The position numbers and the translations under genes were made by a program. The notes below the pieces were generated by a model that saw only the letters and a list, made by a program, of their open reading frames with translations, was not told the origin of the DNA and made no database searches. From Comamonas terrigena NBRC 13299 (lineage in GTDB: Bacteria; Pseudomonadota; Gammaproteobacteria; Burkholderiales; Burkholderiaceae_C), in the NCBI RefSeq assembly GCF_006740045.1, contig NZ_AP019749.1, positions 1,135,001 to 1,199,000 on the forward strand: a stretch of DNA of 64,000 nt. The letters run 5' to 3'. This document shows positions 8,090 to 16,011 of the stretch, piece by piece (position 1 is the stretch's first letter; each line of letters opens with the position of its first letter).

Positions 8090-9430
8090 TTACACGCCCA
8101 GGAAGTCGCTGAACTTGCTGTTGATCCAGGCAAAGTCTTCCTTGACCAGGTCGGGCGTGCGTACGTCCATGTCGATCTGGTGCTGGATCACATTGCCGCT
8201 GGCGGCGTCCACTTCGTACTCGAACTTGACCGAGATTTCCTCCTGCGGATCCCCGTTGACCATCATGTAGCACAGGTTGTCCGGCAGCAGCGGCGTGACT
8301 TCCTTGCCTGCCACGCGCTGGGCAATGTTCTTGGCCACGATCTTGCCGATGTAGTTGGCCACGTGGCCGCTCTTGGGGTAGTGGCCGAACTGGGGCGAGA
8401 TGGCACCCATCAGGTCGCCCACAAAGTAGACGCGGTCGTCGGTCTTGGCATGGTAGAGGCGGTTGTGCATATCGGCCCAGCCGGTGGGCTTGCCGGTGGC
8501 CGGGTCCTTGCCGATCAGGTCGGCCTGCCAGACCATGTCGGCCGCCTGGTGCGGCGGCATCAGGATGGCATCGTCGAACTTGAATTCGCCGGCGGCGGTC
8601 TTGATCTTCTTGTTGAAGGGGTCGACTTCTTGTACTCGCGCATTGGGCACGTGGGTGATGATGTCCGGATACAGCTCTTCGAAGGCCTGCTGGTAGCCCA
8701 TGCTGATGGGGGCGATCTTGGGCTTGGGATCCAGGATCAGGATCTTGCCGGGGATCTTGTTCTTCTTGATGTGCCAGGCAATCAGGCAGGCGCGCTCGTA
8801 GGGCGAAGGCGGGCAGCGGTGCGGCGGCGGTGGCAGGGTCATCACCAGCGTGCCGCCCTTGAAGTTCTTGACCTTGCTCTTGAGCGACAGCATCTCCTGG
8901 TTGGGGATGTAGGCGTTGGGGAAGTGCGTGCGCGTGTATTCAATGGCGCGCTGGTCGTTGCCGAACCAGGCTTCGTAGTCGTTGCGGATACCGCCCGACA
9001 GGATCAGGAAGTCGTATTCGATCAGGCCATGGCTGGTGCGCACCAGCTTCTGGTCGCGCTCGAAGCCGGTCACCTCGGTCTGCAGCAGCGTGTAGCCGTA
9101 CTTGTTGGCCGGGTGCAGCATGTCGCGGTTGACGAAATCGGTGTTCACGATGTCGATCAGCCACTTGTTGCTCATCGGGCCGGACCAGAAGGTCGCATTG
9201 CGCTCCAGCAGCACCACTTCGGATGTCGGCATCAGCTCGCGCAGGTAGCGCGCCGCCGTCATGCCGCCCCAGCCGCCGCCGCAGATCACGATGCGCGGGC
9301 CCTTGCCCTGGCGGGGCAGGATGCGCGACTGGGGTGTCAGGATGGCTGGTGCGGCCAGGGCCAGCGAAGGCGCTGCGATGGCGGCAGCCGCCATGACGGG
9401 CGGACGGGTCAGAAAGTGGCGACGTTGCAT
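8090..9430 (-). CDS. FCSD-type sulfide dehydrogenase flavoprotein (SoxF/FccB-like), soxYZ-linked copy
   Basis: FAD enzyme of the flavocytochrome c sulfide dehydrogenase family, expected to oxidise sulfide in the periplasm and pass electrons to a c-type cytochrome. The 446-residue protein has a Tat signal (QRRHFLTR then an Ala-rich stretch), a dinucleotide-binding site ICGGGWGGMTAARYLR near residue 50 and a late YFVGDLMGA FAD motif. The two cysteines that form the redox disulfide in the family appear to be present, in RCPPSPYERA near 205 and in DNLCYMMV near 390. It is a paralogue of the 10860-12137 protein, but no cytochrome gene is adjacent. It probably heads the unit with soxY and soxZ. Confidence 0.88.
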   Translation of the reverse strand: MQRRHFLTRPPVMAAAAIAAPSLALAAPAILTPQSRILPRQGKGPRIVICGGGWGGMTAARYLRELMPTSEVVLLERNATFWSGPMSNKWLIDIVNTDFVNRDMLHPANKYGYTLLQTEVTGFERDQKLVRTSHGLIEYDFLILSGGIRNDYEAWFGNDQRAIEYTRTHFPNAYIPNQEMLSLKSKVKNFKGGTLVMTLPPPPHRCPPSPYERACLIAWHIKKNKIPGKILILDPKPKIAPISMGYQQAFEELYPDIITHVPNARVQEVDPFNKKIKTAAGEFKFDDAILMPPHQAADMVWQADLIGKDPATGKPTGWADMHNRLYHAKTDDRVYFVGDLMGAISPQFGHYPKSGHVANYIGKIVAKNIAQRVAGKEVTPLLPDNLCYMMVNGDPQEEISVKFEYEVDAASGNVIQHQIDMDVRTPDLVKEDFAWINSKFSDFLGV

Positions 9431-9797
9431 GTGGCGGGACCTTGCAAAAGAAAAAGAATGACGCAGACCAAAAGGCAGCGCAGCGGCCCGGCAGCCAGCC
9501 CGGTTCCAGGCGCCCCGGAGACACCGCCGCGCACCAGCGCAGCAGCAGCCAGGGGCCTGGCGGCGGCAGCCAGCGCCGATGCGATCAGCGAAGGCGTCAG
9601 CAGGGGGATGTGGTCGGTGGGCGCAGGGTGGAACACCCCGGCAAGGCTGGGCAGGCAGACGGTATCCGGGGATCCGTCACAGCCGTCACGCGGCACATAC
9701 AGCACTGTCTGATGCGCGGATTCTAGGACAGCGACCGGACGGTACCGCACCGCTGTGGTGCGTATGCCGCAGTGGTGTGGCGTGAGAGTGTGCTCAC
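9431..9797. other. Intergenic region with the probable promoter of the flavoprotein-soxYZ unit
   Basis: No convincing gene is present; a 113-codon minus-strand frame here overlaps the flavoprotein start and shows no family signature. The stretch GCGGATTCTAGGA at 9716-9728 also occurs at 12654-12666 before the cytochrome gene. Two small inverted repeats lie near the YeeE end: GCACC-N5-GGTGC around 9750-9765 and GTGAG-N6-CTCAC at 9782-9797. Confidence 0.5.
9720..9725 (-). promoter_or_regulatory. Candidate -10 element (TAGAAT) of the flavoprotein-soxYZ unit
   Basis: TAGAAT on the minus strand lies inside a 13-base sequence shared with the region before the cytochrome gene at 12654-12666. The leader to the ATG at 9430 would be about 280 bases. 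No clear -35 is seen, so an activator may be needed. Confidence 0.4.
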
Positions 9798-10856
9798 TTA
9801 TCGCAAAGTGACCGGAAGCAGGCGCAGTGCCAGCCAGGCGCCCAGCACAATCCCGACTGCGGCGGGCAGGCTGGCCACTGCCAGGGTGGACAGCCCGCTC
9901 AGGCCCTGACCGATGGAGCAGCCAGCCGCCAGCACCCCGCCCAGGCCCATCAAGGTGCCGCCCAGTGCCGACGCTGCCAGGCGTGGCGTGCTGTCAAACC
10001 CCTCCCACCGGGCGCTGCGGTCCAGCAGTGCGCCCGCTGCGGCGCCGGCCAGAATGCCGGCGGCCAGGGCCGGGCCCCAGCTGAAGTCGCGCCCCACGGC
10101 CAGCTGCAGGTAGAGCAGGCTTTCGGACACCGGCGCAATCAGGCTCAGCGAGGTGGTGGGTGTGGGCTCGAACGGGTCCACCCCCACATGGCTGCTGATC
10201 CACCAGCCGGCGGCCACCAGAGCGCCGATGGCCCCAGCACCCAGCCATTGCACCGGGCTGCGGCGCAGAGCGGGGTTCCAGAATGCATAAACGAGCAGTG
10301 CTGCCGCGGGCAGGGCGGTGCACAGCGCCAGTGCCGTGGTGCTGTTCCCGCCCGCTGCGGACAGGACAGCAGGCAGGGTGCTGTGTTCCAGCGCCACCGC
10401 ACCCAGGTTTTGCCACCACTGGCGCAGCGGTGCCAGCACGCCGGTGAACGTCGCCTGGGCCGCCAGGCCCAGAAACACCAGCGTGACCAGCGCGCGCAGA
10501 TTGCCTCCTCCCAGCAGCACCAGGGCCCGCGCACCGCAGCTGCGTGCCAGCACCATGCCCACACCGAACAGCGCACCGCCCAGCAGCACGCCGGGCACCG
10601 AGAACTGCGTGCGCACGATGGGCGCCAGGCTCCAATCCAGCTGGCCGGCCCAGACCAGGGCCTGGGTGCCCAGCAACGCCACCGCCAGGGCCAGCGCAAA
10701 AGCCTGCAGCGCCGGCGCGCTGCCGCGTGCGGCATCGCCATCCAGCCCCTGCGCCTGGCGCAGGCCGCGCAGCAGGCAGAAACGGCTGAGCCGTGCGGCC
10801 AGACCGAAGGCGCAGCCCAGAGCGAATGCGGCAGCCAGCTGGGTGGAGGGCGGCAT
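9798..10856 (-). CDS. YeeE/YedE (sulfur transport, SoxT/TsuA-like) membrane protein
   Basis: Integral inner-membrane protein of 352 residues with about ten hydrophobic helices. It shows the two family cysteine motifs, VLARSCGARALVLLGGGN near residue 105 and LAAGCSIGQGLSG near residue 315, which in thiosulfate transporters of this family line the substrate path. In this setting it most likely moves a sulfur species (thiosulfate or a sulfane sulfur) between periplasm and cytoplasm, like SoxT. It starts 3 bases after the stop of the FCSD flavoprotein gene, so it is co-transcribed with it. It ends with a TAA next to a small inverted repeat. The substrate is inferred. Confidence 0.87.
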   Translation of the reverse strand: MPPSTQLAAAFALGCAFGLAARLSRFCLLRGLRQAQGLDGDAARGSAPALQAFALALAVALLGTQALVWAGQLDWSLAPIVRTQFSVPGVLLGGALFGVGMVLARSCGARALVLLGGGNLRALVTLVFLGLAAQATFTGVLAPLRQWWQNLGAVALEHSTLPAVLSAAGGNSTTALALCTALPAAALLVYAFWNPALRRSPVQWLGAGAIGALVAAGWWISSHVGVDPFEPTPTTSLSLIAPVSESLLYLQLAVGRDFSWGPALAAGILAGAAAGALLDRSARWEGFDSTPRLAASALGGTLMGLGGVLAAGCSIGQGLSGLSTLAVASLPAAVGIVLGAWLALRLLPVTLR

Positions 10857-10859
10857 GGA

Positions 10860-12137
10860 TCAGCGGTCCCAGATGTCGGTGCTGATGGCCTTGTACCAGG
10901 CCGAGCCGTAGTCGGCCTCGGCCTTGCGGAAGGCGGCATTGCCATCCAGCGGGCTCACGCCACCGGAGTTGGGCACTTCGATCAGCTTGCCTTCCTGGGC
11001 GCGGTAGACCCCTGCCACGGAGATGCCGTAGTCGTTGCCGATCAGGCTGTAGCAGGTGTTGGCGTACGAGGCGGCGGGCAATGGCTGGCCGGTCAGCTCG
11101 GCCGCAATGGCCGCAGCGGCCACCTTGCCCTGGGTGTTGGCGGCAAAGCCCGATTTGGGCATGGGGGCGGCGATGGTGGCATCGCCCAGCACATAGACGT
11201 TCGGCACCTTCGAGGATTCGAACGATTCGGCCTTGACGGGCACCCAGCCACTGGCGTCCGTCACGCCAGCGCGGTCGGCGATGAAGCCGGCTTTCTGGGG
11301 CGGGATGACGTTCAGCACATCGGCCTTGTGCTTGGTGCCGAAGGCGGTTTCCACTTCCAGGTTCTTGGCGTCCGCGCGGGTGACCTTGCCGTCGTCGGAC
11401 TGCTTGACCCACTCGATCATGTCGCCGTACAGCGCCTTCCAGCCCTGGATGAACAGCCCTTGCTTGGAGAAGGCGTCCTTGTCGTCCAGCAGCAGGATCT
11501 TGCTCTTCGGTTTGTGCTGCTTGAGGTAGTGGGCCACCATGGCGGCGCGCTCGTAGGGGCCGGGCGGGCAGCGGAAAGGGTTGGCGGGGATCACCATGAC
11601 AAACTTGCCGCCATCGGGCATGGCTTCCAACTGCTTCTTCAGCAACTGGGTCTGCGGGCCCGCCTTCCAGGCATGGGGGGCCAGCTGCGAGGCAGCCTCG
11701 TCATAGCCTTCCAGCGCGTTCCAGCGCATGTCCACACCGGGCGAGAGCACCAGCTTGTCGTAAGAGAGTGCCTGGCCGTTGGACAGCAGCACCCGGCGGG
11801 TGTCGGTCAGCACATGGTCGGCACGGGCGTGGACCACGTGCACGCCGGCCTTGCGCAGCCCGTCATAGCTGTGGCCGATGCTCTCCCAGCTGCGCAGGCC
11901 GGCCAGGTACAGGTTGGAGAAGGGGCAGGTGTAAAAGCGTGCGGCAGGCTCCACCAGCGTGACACGCAACTGGGGGGCTAGCTGGCGCAGGTAGCGGGCG
12001 GCGGTGGCTCCACCAAAGCCGCCGCCGATCACCACCACATGGGCGGATGCGGCCTGGGCGCGGACGATAGACGGCAGGGCCAGGCTGGTGACGCCGGCTG
12101 CGGCACCGCCCAGCATTTGACGACGGTTGAATTGCAT
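10860..12137 (-). CDS. fccB: FCSD flavoprotein subunit (FccB/SoxF), cytochrome-linked copy
   Basis: Periplasmic FAD subunit of flavocytochrome c sulfide dehydrogenase, 425 residues. A Tat signal (NRRQMLGGAAAG) is followed by the FAD site VVVIGGGFGGATAARYLR near residue 37, and a second FAD motif PNVYVLGDATIAAPMPKSGFAA lies near 315. The paired family cysteines appear in RCPPGPYERA near 190 and ANTCYSLI near 365. The ATG overlaps the stop of the upstream cytochrome gene by one base (TGATG), so the two subunits are translationally coupled, as expected for a flavocytochrome. YeeE follows after 3 bases. It shares fold and motifs with the 8090-9430 protein but is clearly diverged from it. Confidence 0.92.
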   Translation of the reverse strand: MQFNRRQMLGGAAAGVTSLALPSIVRAQAASAHVVVIGGGFGGATAARYLRQLAPQLRVTLVEPAARFYTCPFSNLYLAGLRSWESIGHSYDGLRKAGVHVVHARADHVLTDTRRVLLSNGQALSYDKLVLSPGVDMRWNALEGYDEAASQLAPHAWKAGPQTQLLKKQLEAMPDGGKFVMVIPANPFRCPPGPYERAAMVAHYLKQHKPKSKILLLDDKDAFSKQGLFIQGWKALYGDMIEWVKQSDDGKVTRADAKNLEVETAFGTKHKADVLNVIPPQKAGFIADRAGVTDASGWVPVKAESFESSKVPNVYVLGDATIAAPMPKSGFAANTQGKVAAAAIAAELTGQPLPAASYANTCYSLIGNDYGISVAGVYRAQEGKLIEVPNSGGVSPLDGNAAFRKAEADYGSAWYKAISTDIWDR

Positions 12138-12493
12138 CACTTGCCCTCCTTGCTGAACCATGCGGCCAGCGCCTTGATTTGTTCGTCTTCGTAGCCCTTG
12201 GCCAGGCGGGTCATCACGGTGGCATCCTTGGCAGTGCCGGCCTTGAAGGCCTGCAGGCGTTGCAGCAGATGGGCCTCGCCCACACCGCGCAGCTGTGGAA
12301 TGCCGCCCGTCGAACGGCCGTCGGGTCCGTGGCAGTTGGCGCAGGTGGCTGCCAGCACCGCCACATCCTGGGCGCGCAGGGGGGCGGGTGCGTCGGTGGC
12401 GGCCTGGGCGTGGAATGCCGTCGTCAGGGCAAGCACGGGCCAGAGCGCCAGGACAGCACGGGGGGCTCGGGAAGAGCGAAATGCAAGAGGCAT
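12137..12493 (-). CDS. Monohaem cytochrome c subunit of flavocytochrome c sulfide dehydrogenase
   Basis: A 118-residue periplasmic class I cytochrome c that would take electrons from the coupled FAD subunit. It has a Sec signal ending near AQAA, one haem site CANCH near residue 57, GIPQLRG and a distal methionine in ATVMTRLAKGY. Only one CxxCH is present, so it is the monohaem type. The ATG at 12493 was chosen over earlier frame starts because an AGGAG ribosome site lies about 6 bases upstream and it gives a proper signal peptide. It is the first gene of the cytochrome/FAD/YeeE unit. Confidence 0.9.
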   Translation of the reverse strand: MPLAFRSSRAPRAVLALWPVLALTTAFHAQAATDAPAPLRAQDVAVLAATCANCHGPDGRSTGGIPQLRGVGEAHLLQRLQAFKAGTAKDATVMTRLAKGYEDEQIKALAAWFSKEGK

Positions 12494-12657
12494 GGGGTCT
12501 CCTGAAGAGTCTGTGGGGCAAGGCCATCGCAGGCATCCGCATCCTAGGGAAAAGCCTGGCTGCTTGGACGTCCTGGCGACAGGGGGACGCGGTGGCACCC
12601 AGGGTGCAGGCTCTCGCGGCCTTGTCGCCCGCCGCAAGCAAAGCGGTGGGTGGGCGG

Positions 12658-12663
12658 ATTCTA
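12658..12663 (-). promoter_or_regulatory. Candidate -10 element (TAGAAT) of the cytochrome/FCSD/YeeE unit
   Basis: Minus-strand TAGAAT lies within GCGGATTCTAGGA (plus-strand reading, 12654-12666), which recurs before the second sox unit at 9716-9728. The leader to the ATG at 12493 would be about 160 bases, and there is no good -35. Confidence 0.42.
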
Positions 12664-12687
12664 GGAACAGACGCAGCGGCACAGCGG

Positions 12688-12721
12688 CCAATAACGGAGC
12701 ACTGTTACAGGAAGTTATTGG
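12688..12721. promoter_or_regulatory. Inverted repeat, possible regulator site for the sox module
   Basis: CCAATAAC at 12688-12695 and GTTATTGG at 12714-12721 are perfect 8-base arms 18 bases apart, with a near-symmetric CTGTTACAG between them. If the -10 at 12658 is right, the repeat spans about -37 to -70, which suits an activator. The cognate regulator is unknown. Confidence 0.5.
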
Positions 12722-12857
12722 TTATTTATTTATGCCGCTGCAATGTGCTTGGCCGTGCCGGCGCTGGTGCGTACAGGCAGTGAATGGCATGGCGTCCGCT
12801 GCAGCATGGGGCGGCGCAGCACGCTGTTTGTCTGTGGAGCGCTGGTGCGCTGTGGAA

Positions 12858-13154
12858 TCACTGTTGTGGGGCCGATGCCACCGGTGCCACTGCGTCACGG
12901 TAGTGCACGTTCACGCCGGAGGTGTCGGGCGGGTCGTCGTCCATCAGCGCATCGGCGGCCTTGCCCACGCCTTTGCCGACGATCTTGGCCGTGCCGATCG
13001 CGGCGTCGGCCGCCAGACCCACGGCACCGGCCGTCACGCTGATGGCCGTGCCCGCCACGGCGATCACGGTACAGCCGGAGAGTGGCAGCAGCGCACAGAA
13101 AAAAGCCCCGGCGGCCAGGGACCGCAGGGGCTGGGTGATGGGCGGAAAGCGCAT
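12858..13154 (-). CDS. Small predicted lipoprotein
   Basis: A 98-residue protein with a signal peptide and lipobox LSGC (lipidated cysteine near residue 28), then an Ala/Gly/Val-rich hydrophobic stretch with repeated Gly (AVAGTAISVTAGAVGLAADAAIGTAKIVGKG) and an acidic tail. It resembles the small NF038104-type lipoproteins, for which no function is known. The ATG at 13154 is chosen because it gives a normal lipoprotein signal. metG ends only 13 bases upstream of this start, so it may be the second gene of a metG transcript. Confidence 0.75.
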   Translation of the reverse strand: MRFPPITQPLRSLAAGAFFCALLPLSGCTVIAVAGTAISVTAGAVGLAADAAIGTAKIVGKGVGKAADALMDDDPPDTSGVNVHYRDAVAPVASAPQQ

Positions 13155-13167
13155 CAGGGTCTGGGCA

Positions 13168-15237
13168 TCAGCCGATGCGCATGCCCGGCTGGGCGCCCGG
13201 GAAGGGCTCCAGCACATAGATGCCGGGCTCGGCCTTCTCGTCCGCGTGGCTGGCGGCCAGCACCATGCCTTCGCTGATGCCGAACTTCATCTTGCGCGGT
13301 GCCAGATTGGCCACCAGCACCGTCAGCTTGCCTTCCAGCTGTTCCGGGCGGTACATGCTGGCGATGCCGCTGAACACATTGCGCATCTTGCCTTCGCCGG
13401 CGTCCAGCGTCAGCTGCAGCAGCTTGGTCGAACCTTCCACGGCCTTGCATTCGACGATCTTGGCAATGCGCAGGTCGATCTTGGCAAAGTCATCGATGGT
13501 GATGGTGGGCGCAATTTCTTCGCCACCGGGCTTCACCGCTTCCACCACGGGAGCTGCGGGTGGCTCGAACAGGGCGTCGAGCTGCTCTACCACCACGCGC
13601 TGCATCAGGTGTTCGTACTTGCCGATGCCATGGCCGGCACCCAGCAAGGTGGCAGCATCGGCAAACTGCAGCGGCTGCACGTTCAGGAAGGCTTCGACCT
13701 GCGTGGCCACGGCGGGCAGCATGGGCTTGAGGTAAATCGTCAGCAGGCGGAAGGCTTCGATGCAGGTGGTGCAGACATCCTGCAGGCGGGCGTCCATGCC
13801 TTCCTGCTTGGCCAGTTCCCAGGGCTTGTTGGCATCCACGTAGCTGTTGACCTTGTCGCACAGCAGCATGATTTCACGGGCCGCACGGGCCGTGTCGCGG
13901 CCCTCGTAGGCGGCCACGATGGCGTCCTTCTGCTCGCGCAGCGCTGCCAGCAGGGTCTGACCGTCTTCGCTGACCGCACCCAGCTTGCCTTCAAAGCGCT
14001 TGCTGATGAAGCCGGCAGCGCGCGAAGCGATGTTGACGTATTTGCCGATCAAATCGGAGTTGACCCGCAGCATGAAGTCTTCGGGGTTGAAGTCGATGTC
14101 TTCGTTGCGGCCATTGAGCTTGGCACCCAGGTAGTAGCGCAGCCACTCGGGATTCATCTTGAGGGACAGGTACTTCAGCGGATCCAGTCCGGTGCCGCGG
14201 CTCTTGCTCATCTTCTCGCCGTTGTTGACGGTCATGAAGCCGTGCACGCAGATCCGGGTCGGCGTCTTGCGGCCGCTGAACTTCAGCATCGCAGGCCAGA
14301 ACAGTGTGTGGAAAGTGATGATGTCCTTGCCGATGAAGTGGTACTGCTCCAGGTCGGGATCGGCCATGTAGGCGTCGTAGTCCTCGCCGCGCCGGTTCAG
14401 CAACTCCTTCAGCGATGCCAGATAGCCCACGGGCGCGTCCAGCCACACATAGAAGTACTTGCCCGGTGCATCGGGGATCTCGATGCCGAAGTAGGGCGCG
14501 TCGCGGCTGATGTCCCAGTCATCCAGGCCTTCGCTGGTCGAGCCATCGGGGTTGGTGCGCACACCGAACCATTCCTTGATCTTGGCCGCCACTTCGGGCT
14601 GCACATGCTTGCCGTCCTGCGTCCACTCGGTCAGGAACTCGACGGCGCGCGGGTCGGACAGCTTGAAGAAGAAGTGCTCCGAGGTCTTGAGCACGGGCGT
14701 GGCGCCTGACAGGGCCGAGAACGGGTTGATCAGGTCGGTGGGTGCGTAGACCGAGCTGCAGACTTCGCAGTTGTCGCCGTACTGGTCCTTGGCGTGGCAG
14801 CGCGGGCATTCGCCCTTGATGAAACGGTCGGGCAGGAACATGTTCTTCTCGGGGTCGAAGAACTGTTCGATGGTGCGGGTTTCGATGAAGCCGGCCTGCT
14901 TCAGGTCCAGGTAGATCTGCTTGGACAGCGCGTGGTTTTCCGGGCTGTCGGTGTTGCTCCAGTTGTCGAAGGCGATGTGAAAGCCGTCGAGGTAGGGCTT
15001 GCGGCCGGCGGCGATGTCGGCCACGAACTGCTGGGGCGTCTTGCCGGCTTTCTCGGCGGCAATCATGATGGGAGCGCCGTGGGCGTCATCGGCACCCACG
15101 AAGTTGACCGCATTGCCCTGCATTCGCTGCGCACGCACCCAGGTGTCGGCCTGGATGTACTCCATGATGTGGCCGATGTGGAAGTTGCCGTTGGCGTACG
15201 GCAGGGCGGTGGTTACGAATAACTTTCGTTGAGACAT
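13168..15237 (-). CDS. metG: MetG, methionyl-tRNA synthetase
   Basis: Cytoplasmic class I aminoacyl-tRNA synthetase that charges tRNA-Met. The 689-residue protein has the HIGH-type motif [11 protein letters not shown] near residue 20, a zinc knuckle [17 protein letters not shown] near residue 145, the KMSKS loop as [10 protein letters not shown] near residue 335 and a C-terminal tRNA-binding OB domain from about residue 575 ([22 protein letters not shown]). It is therefore the long dimeric form, as in E. coli. The ATG at 15237 fits the family start; a -10-like TAGAAT lies at 15356-15361 on the same strand. Confidence 0.98.
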   Translation of the reverse strand: MSQRKLFVTTALPYANGNFHIGHIMEYIQADTWVRAQRMQGNAVNFVGADDAHGAPIMIAAEKAGKTPQQFVADIAAGRKPYLDGFHIAFDNWSNTDSPENHALSKQIYLDLKQAGFIETRTIEQFFDPEKNMFLPDRFIKGECPRCHAKDQYGDNCEVCSSVYAPTDLINPFSALSGATPVLKTSEHFFFKLSDPRAVEFLTEWTQDGKHVQPEVAAKIKEWFGVRTNPDGSTSEGLDDWDISRDAPYFGIEIPDAPGKYFYVWLDAPVGYLASLKELLNRRGEDYDAYMADPDLEQYHFIGKDIITFHTLFWPAMLKFSGRKTPTRICVHGFMTVNNGEKMSKSRGTGLDPLKYLSLKMNPEWLRYYLGAKLNGRNEDIDFNPEDFMLRVNSDLIGKYVNIASRAAGFISKRFEGKLGAVSEDGQTLLAALREQKDAIVAAYEGRDTARAAREIMLLCDKVNSYVDANKPWELAKQEGMDARLQDVCTTCIEAFRLLTIYLKPMLPAVATQVEAFLNVQPLQFADAATLLGAGHGIGKYEHLMQRVVVEQLDALFEPPAAPVVEAVKPGGEEIAPTITIDDFAKIDLRIAKIVECKAVEGSTKLLQLTLDAGEGKMRNVFSGIASMYRPEQLEGKLTVLVANLAPRKMKFGISEGMVLAASHADEKAEPGIYVLEPFPGAQPGMRIG

Positions 15238-15426
15238 AGGGTTGCGGAACTTTCTGATCGCTGAGGGGCGCACGGCAGGAGGCCGGGCACCGGTTCTGGT
15301 CACGTGGACGGCTGTTGCCAGCCGTCTGCGCCCCGCGGCGCACCAGAACCGACCAATTCTAGGCGTTTGTGGCGCGGGCCGGTCGCACGGGGATTCTGGT
15401 GTGGGGGTGCGGCAGGCGCCGGGGGC

Positions 15427-15993
15427 TCAGCCCTGCAGCACCGTCTGCAGCGCGGCTTGCACGTCCGCGCCCAGCCAGTCGATTTCGCCCATGTGCCAGA
15501 AGCGCGCTCGGCCCTGGGCATCGATCACAAAACTGGTCGGCAGGGCCATGCCGCCCCAGGCAGGCAACTGGGTCTGGCTGCGGTCGAGCAGCACATCGCC
15601 GTGGAAAGGCACGGTCTGCAGAAATTGCAGCACGCGTGCCGGCATTTCGCCGTGGTTGACGGCCAGCACGCGCAGGCCCCGGGCCTGGTGGCGGACCAGC
15701 AACTGGTTGAACTGGGGCATTTCCAGGCGGCAAGGCGCGCAGTAGGTGGCCCAGAAATTGAGAATCAGGGGGGCGCCCGCGAAGTCCGGCAGGCTGCGGC
15801 TGTGCCCGTCCAGCGCCAGGGCTTTAAGGGCCGGCGTGGCCTGGCGGGCAGGCCAGGGCGCCAGCCGACCCACAACCTGGGCAGGCGGCGACGCAGTGGC
15901 TTCACGGGCCAGGGCATGGCTGCCCCAGGTCCCCCCCAAGGCACCGGCCAGCAGTTGCAGGCAGCGGCGGCGGTTGGGGGGCATGGAGTGCAC
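15427..15993 (-). CDS. TlpA/ResA-like periplasmic thioredoxin-fold protein
   Basis: A 188-residue exported thiol-disulfide protein. The N-terminus NRRRCLQLLAGALGGTWGSHALA looks like a Tat-type or Sec signal. The thioredoxin fold follows, with the redox site NFWATYCAPCRLEMPQFNQL near residue 85 and the cis-proline loop GGMALPTSFVID near residue 150. Relatives reduce cytochrome c apoproteins or, as SoxW, serve Sox enzymes. The distance to the sox genes (about 3 kb, with metG between) leaves the partner open. It lies 18 bases after the transglutaminase-like gene stop, so those two are co-transcribed. Confidence 0.87.
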   Translation of the reverse strand: MHSMPPNRRRCLQLLAGALGGTWGSHALAREATASPPAQVVGRLAPWPARQATPALKALALDGHSRSLPDFAGAPLILNFWATYCAPCRLEMPQFNQLLVRHQARGLRVLAVNHGEMPARVLQFLQTVPFHGDVLLDRSQTQLPAWGGMALPTSFVIDAQGRARFWHMGEIDWLGADVQAALQTVLQG

Positions 15994-16011
15994 CGTGTCA
16001 GCAAGGGCTGG

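Larger units (their letters stand above)
12494..12857. other. Intergenic control region upstream of the cytochrome/FCSD unit
   Basis: No gene is seen in these 364 bases. They hold the candidate -10 at 12658-12663, the inverted repeat at 12688-12721 and an AT-rich run (GTTATTTATTTATG) just beyond it. The lipoprotein gene downstream on the minus strand ends at 12858. Confidence 0.55.

Noticed and set aside
9409..9750. A 113-codon minus-strand frame upstream of the soxYZ-linked flavoprotein
   Set aside because: It overlaps the flavoprotein start, has no ribosome site or family match, and covers the likely promoter region.
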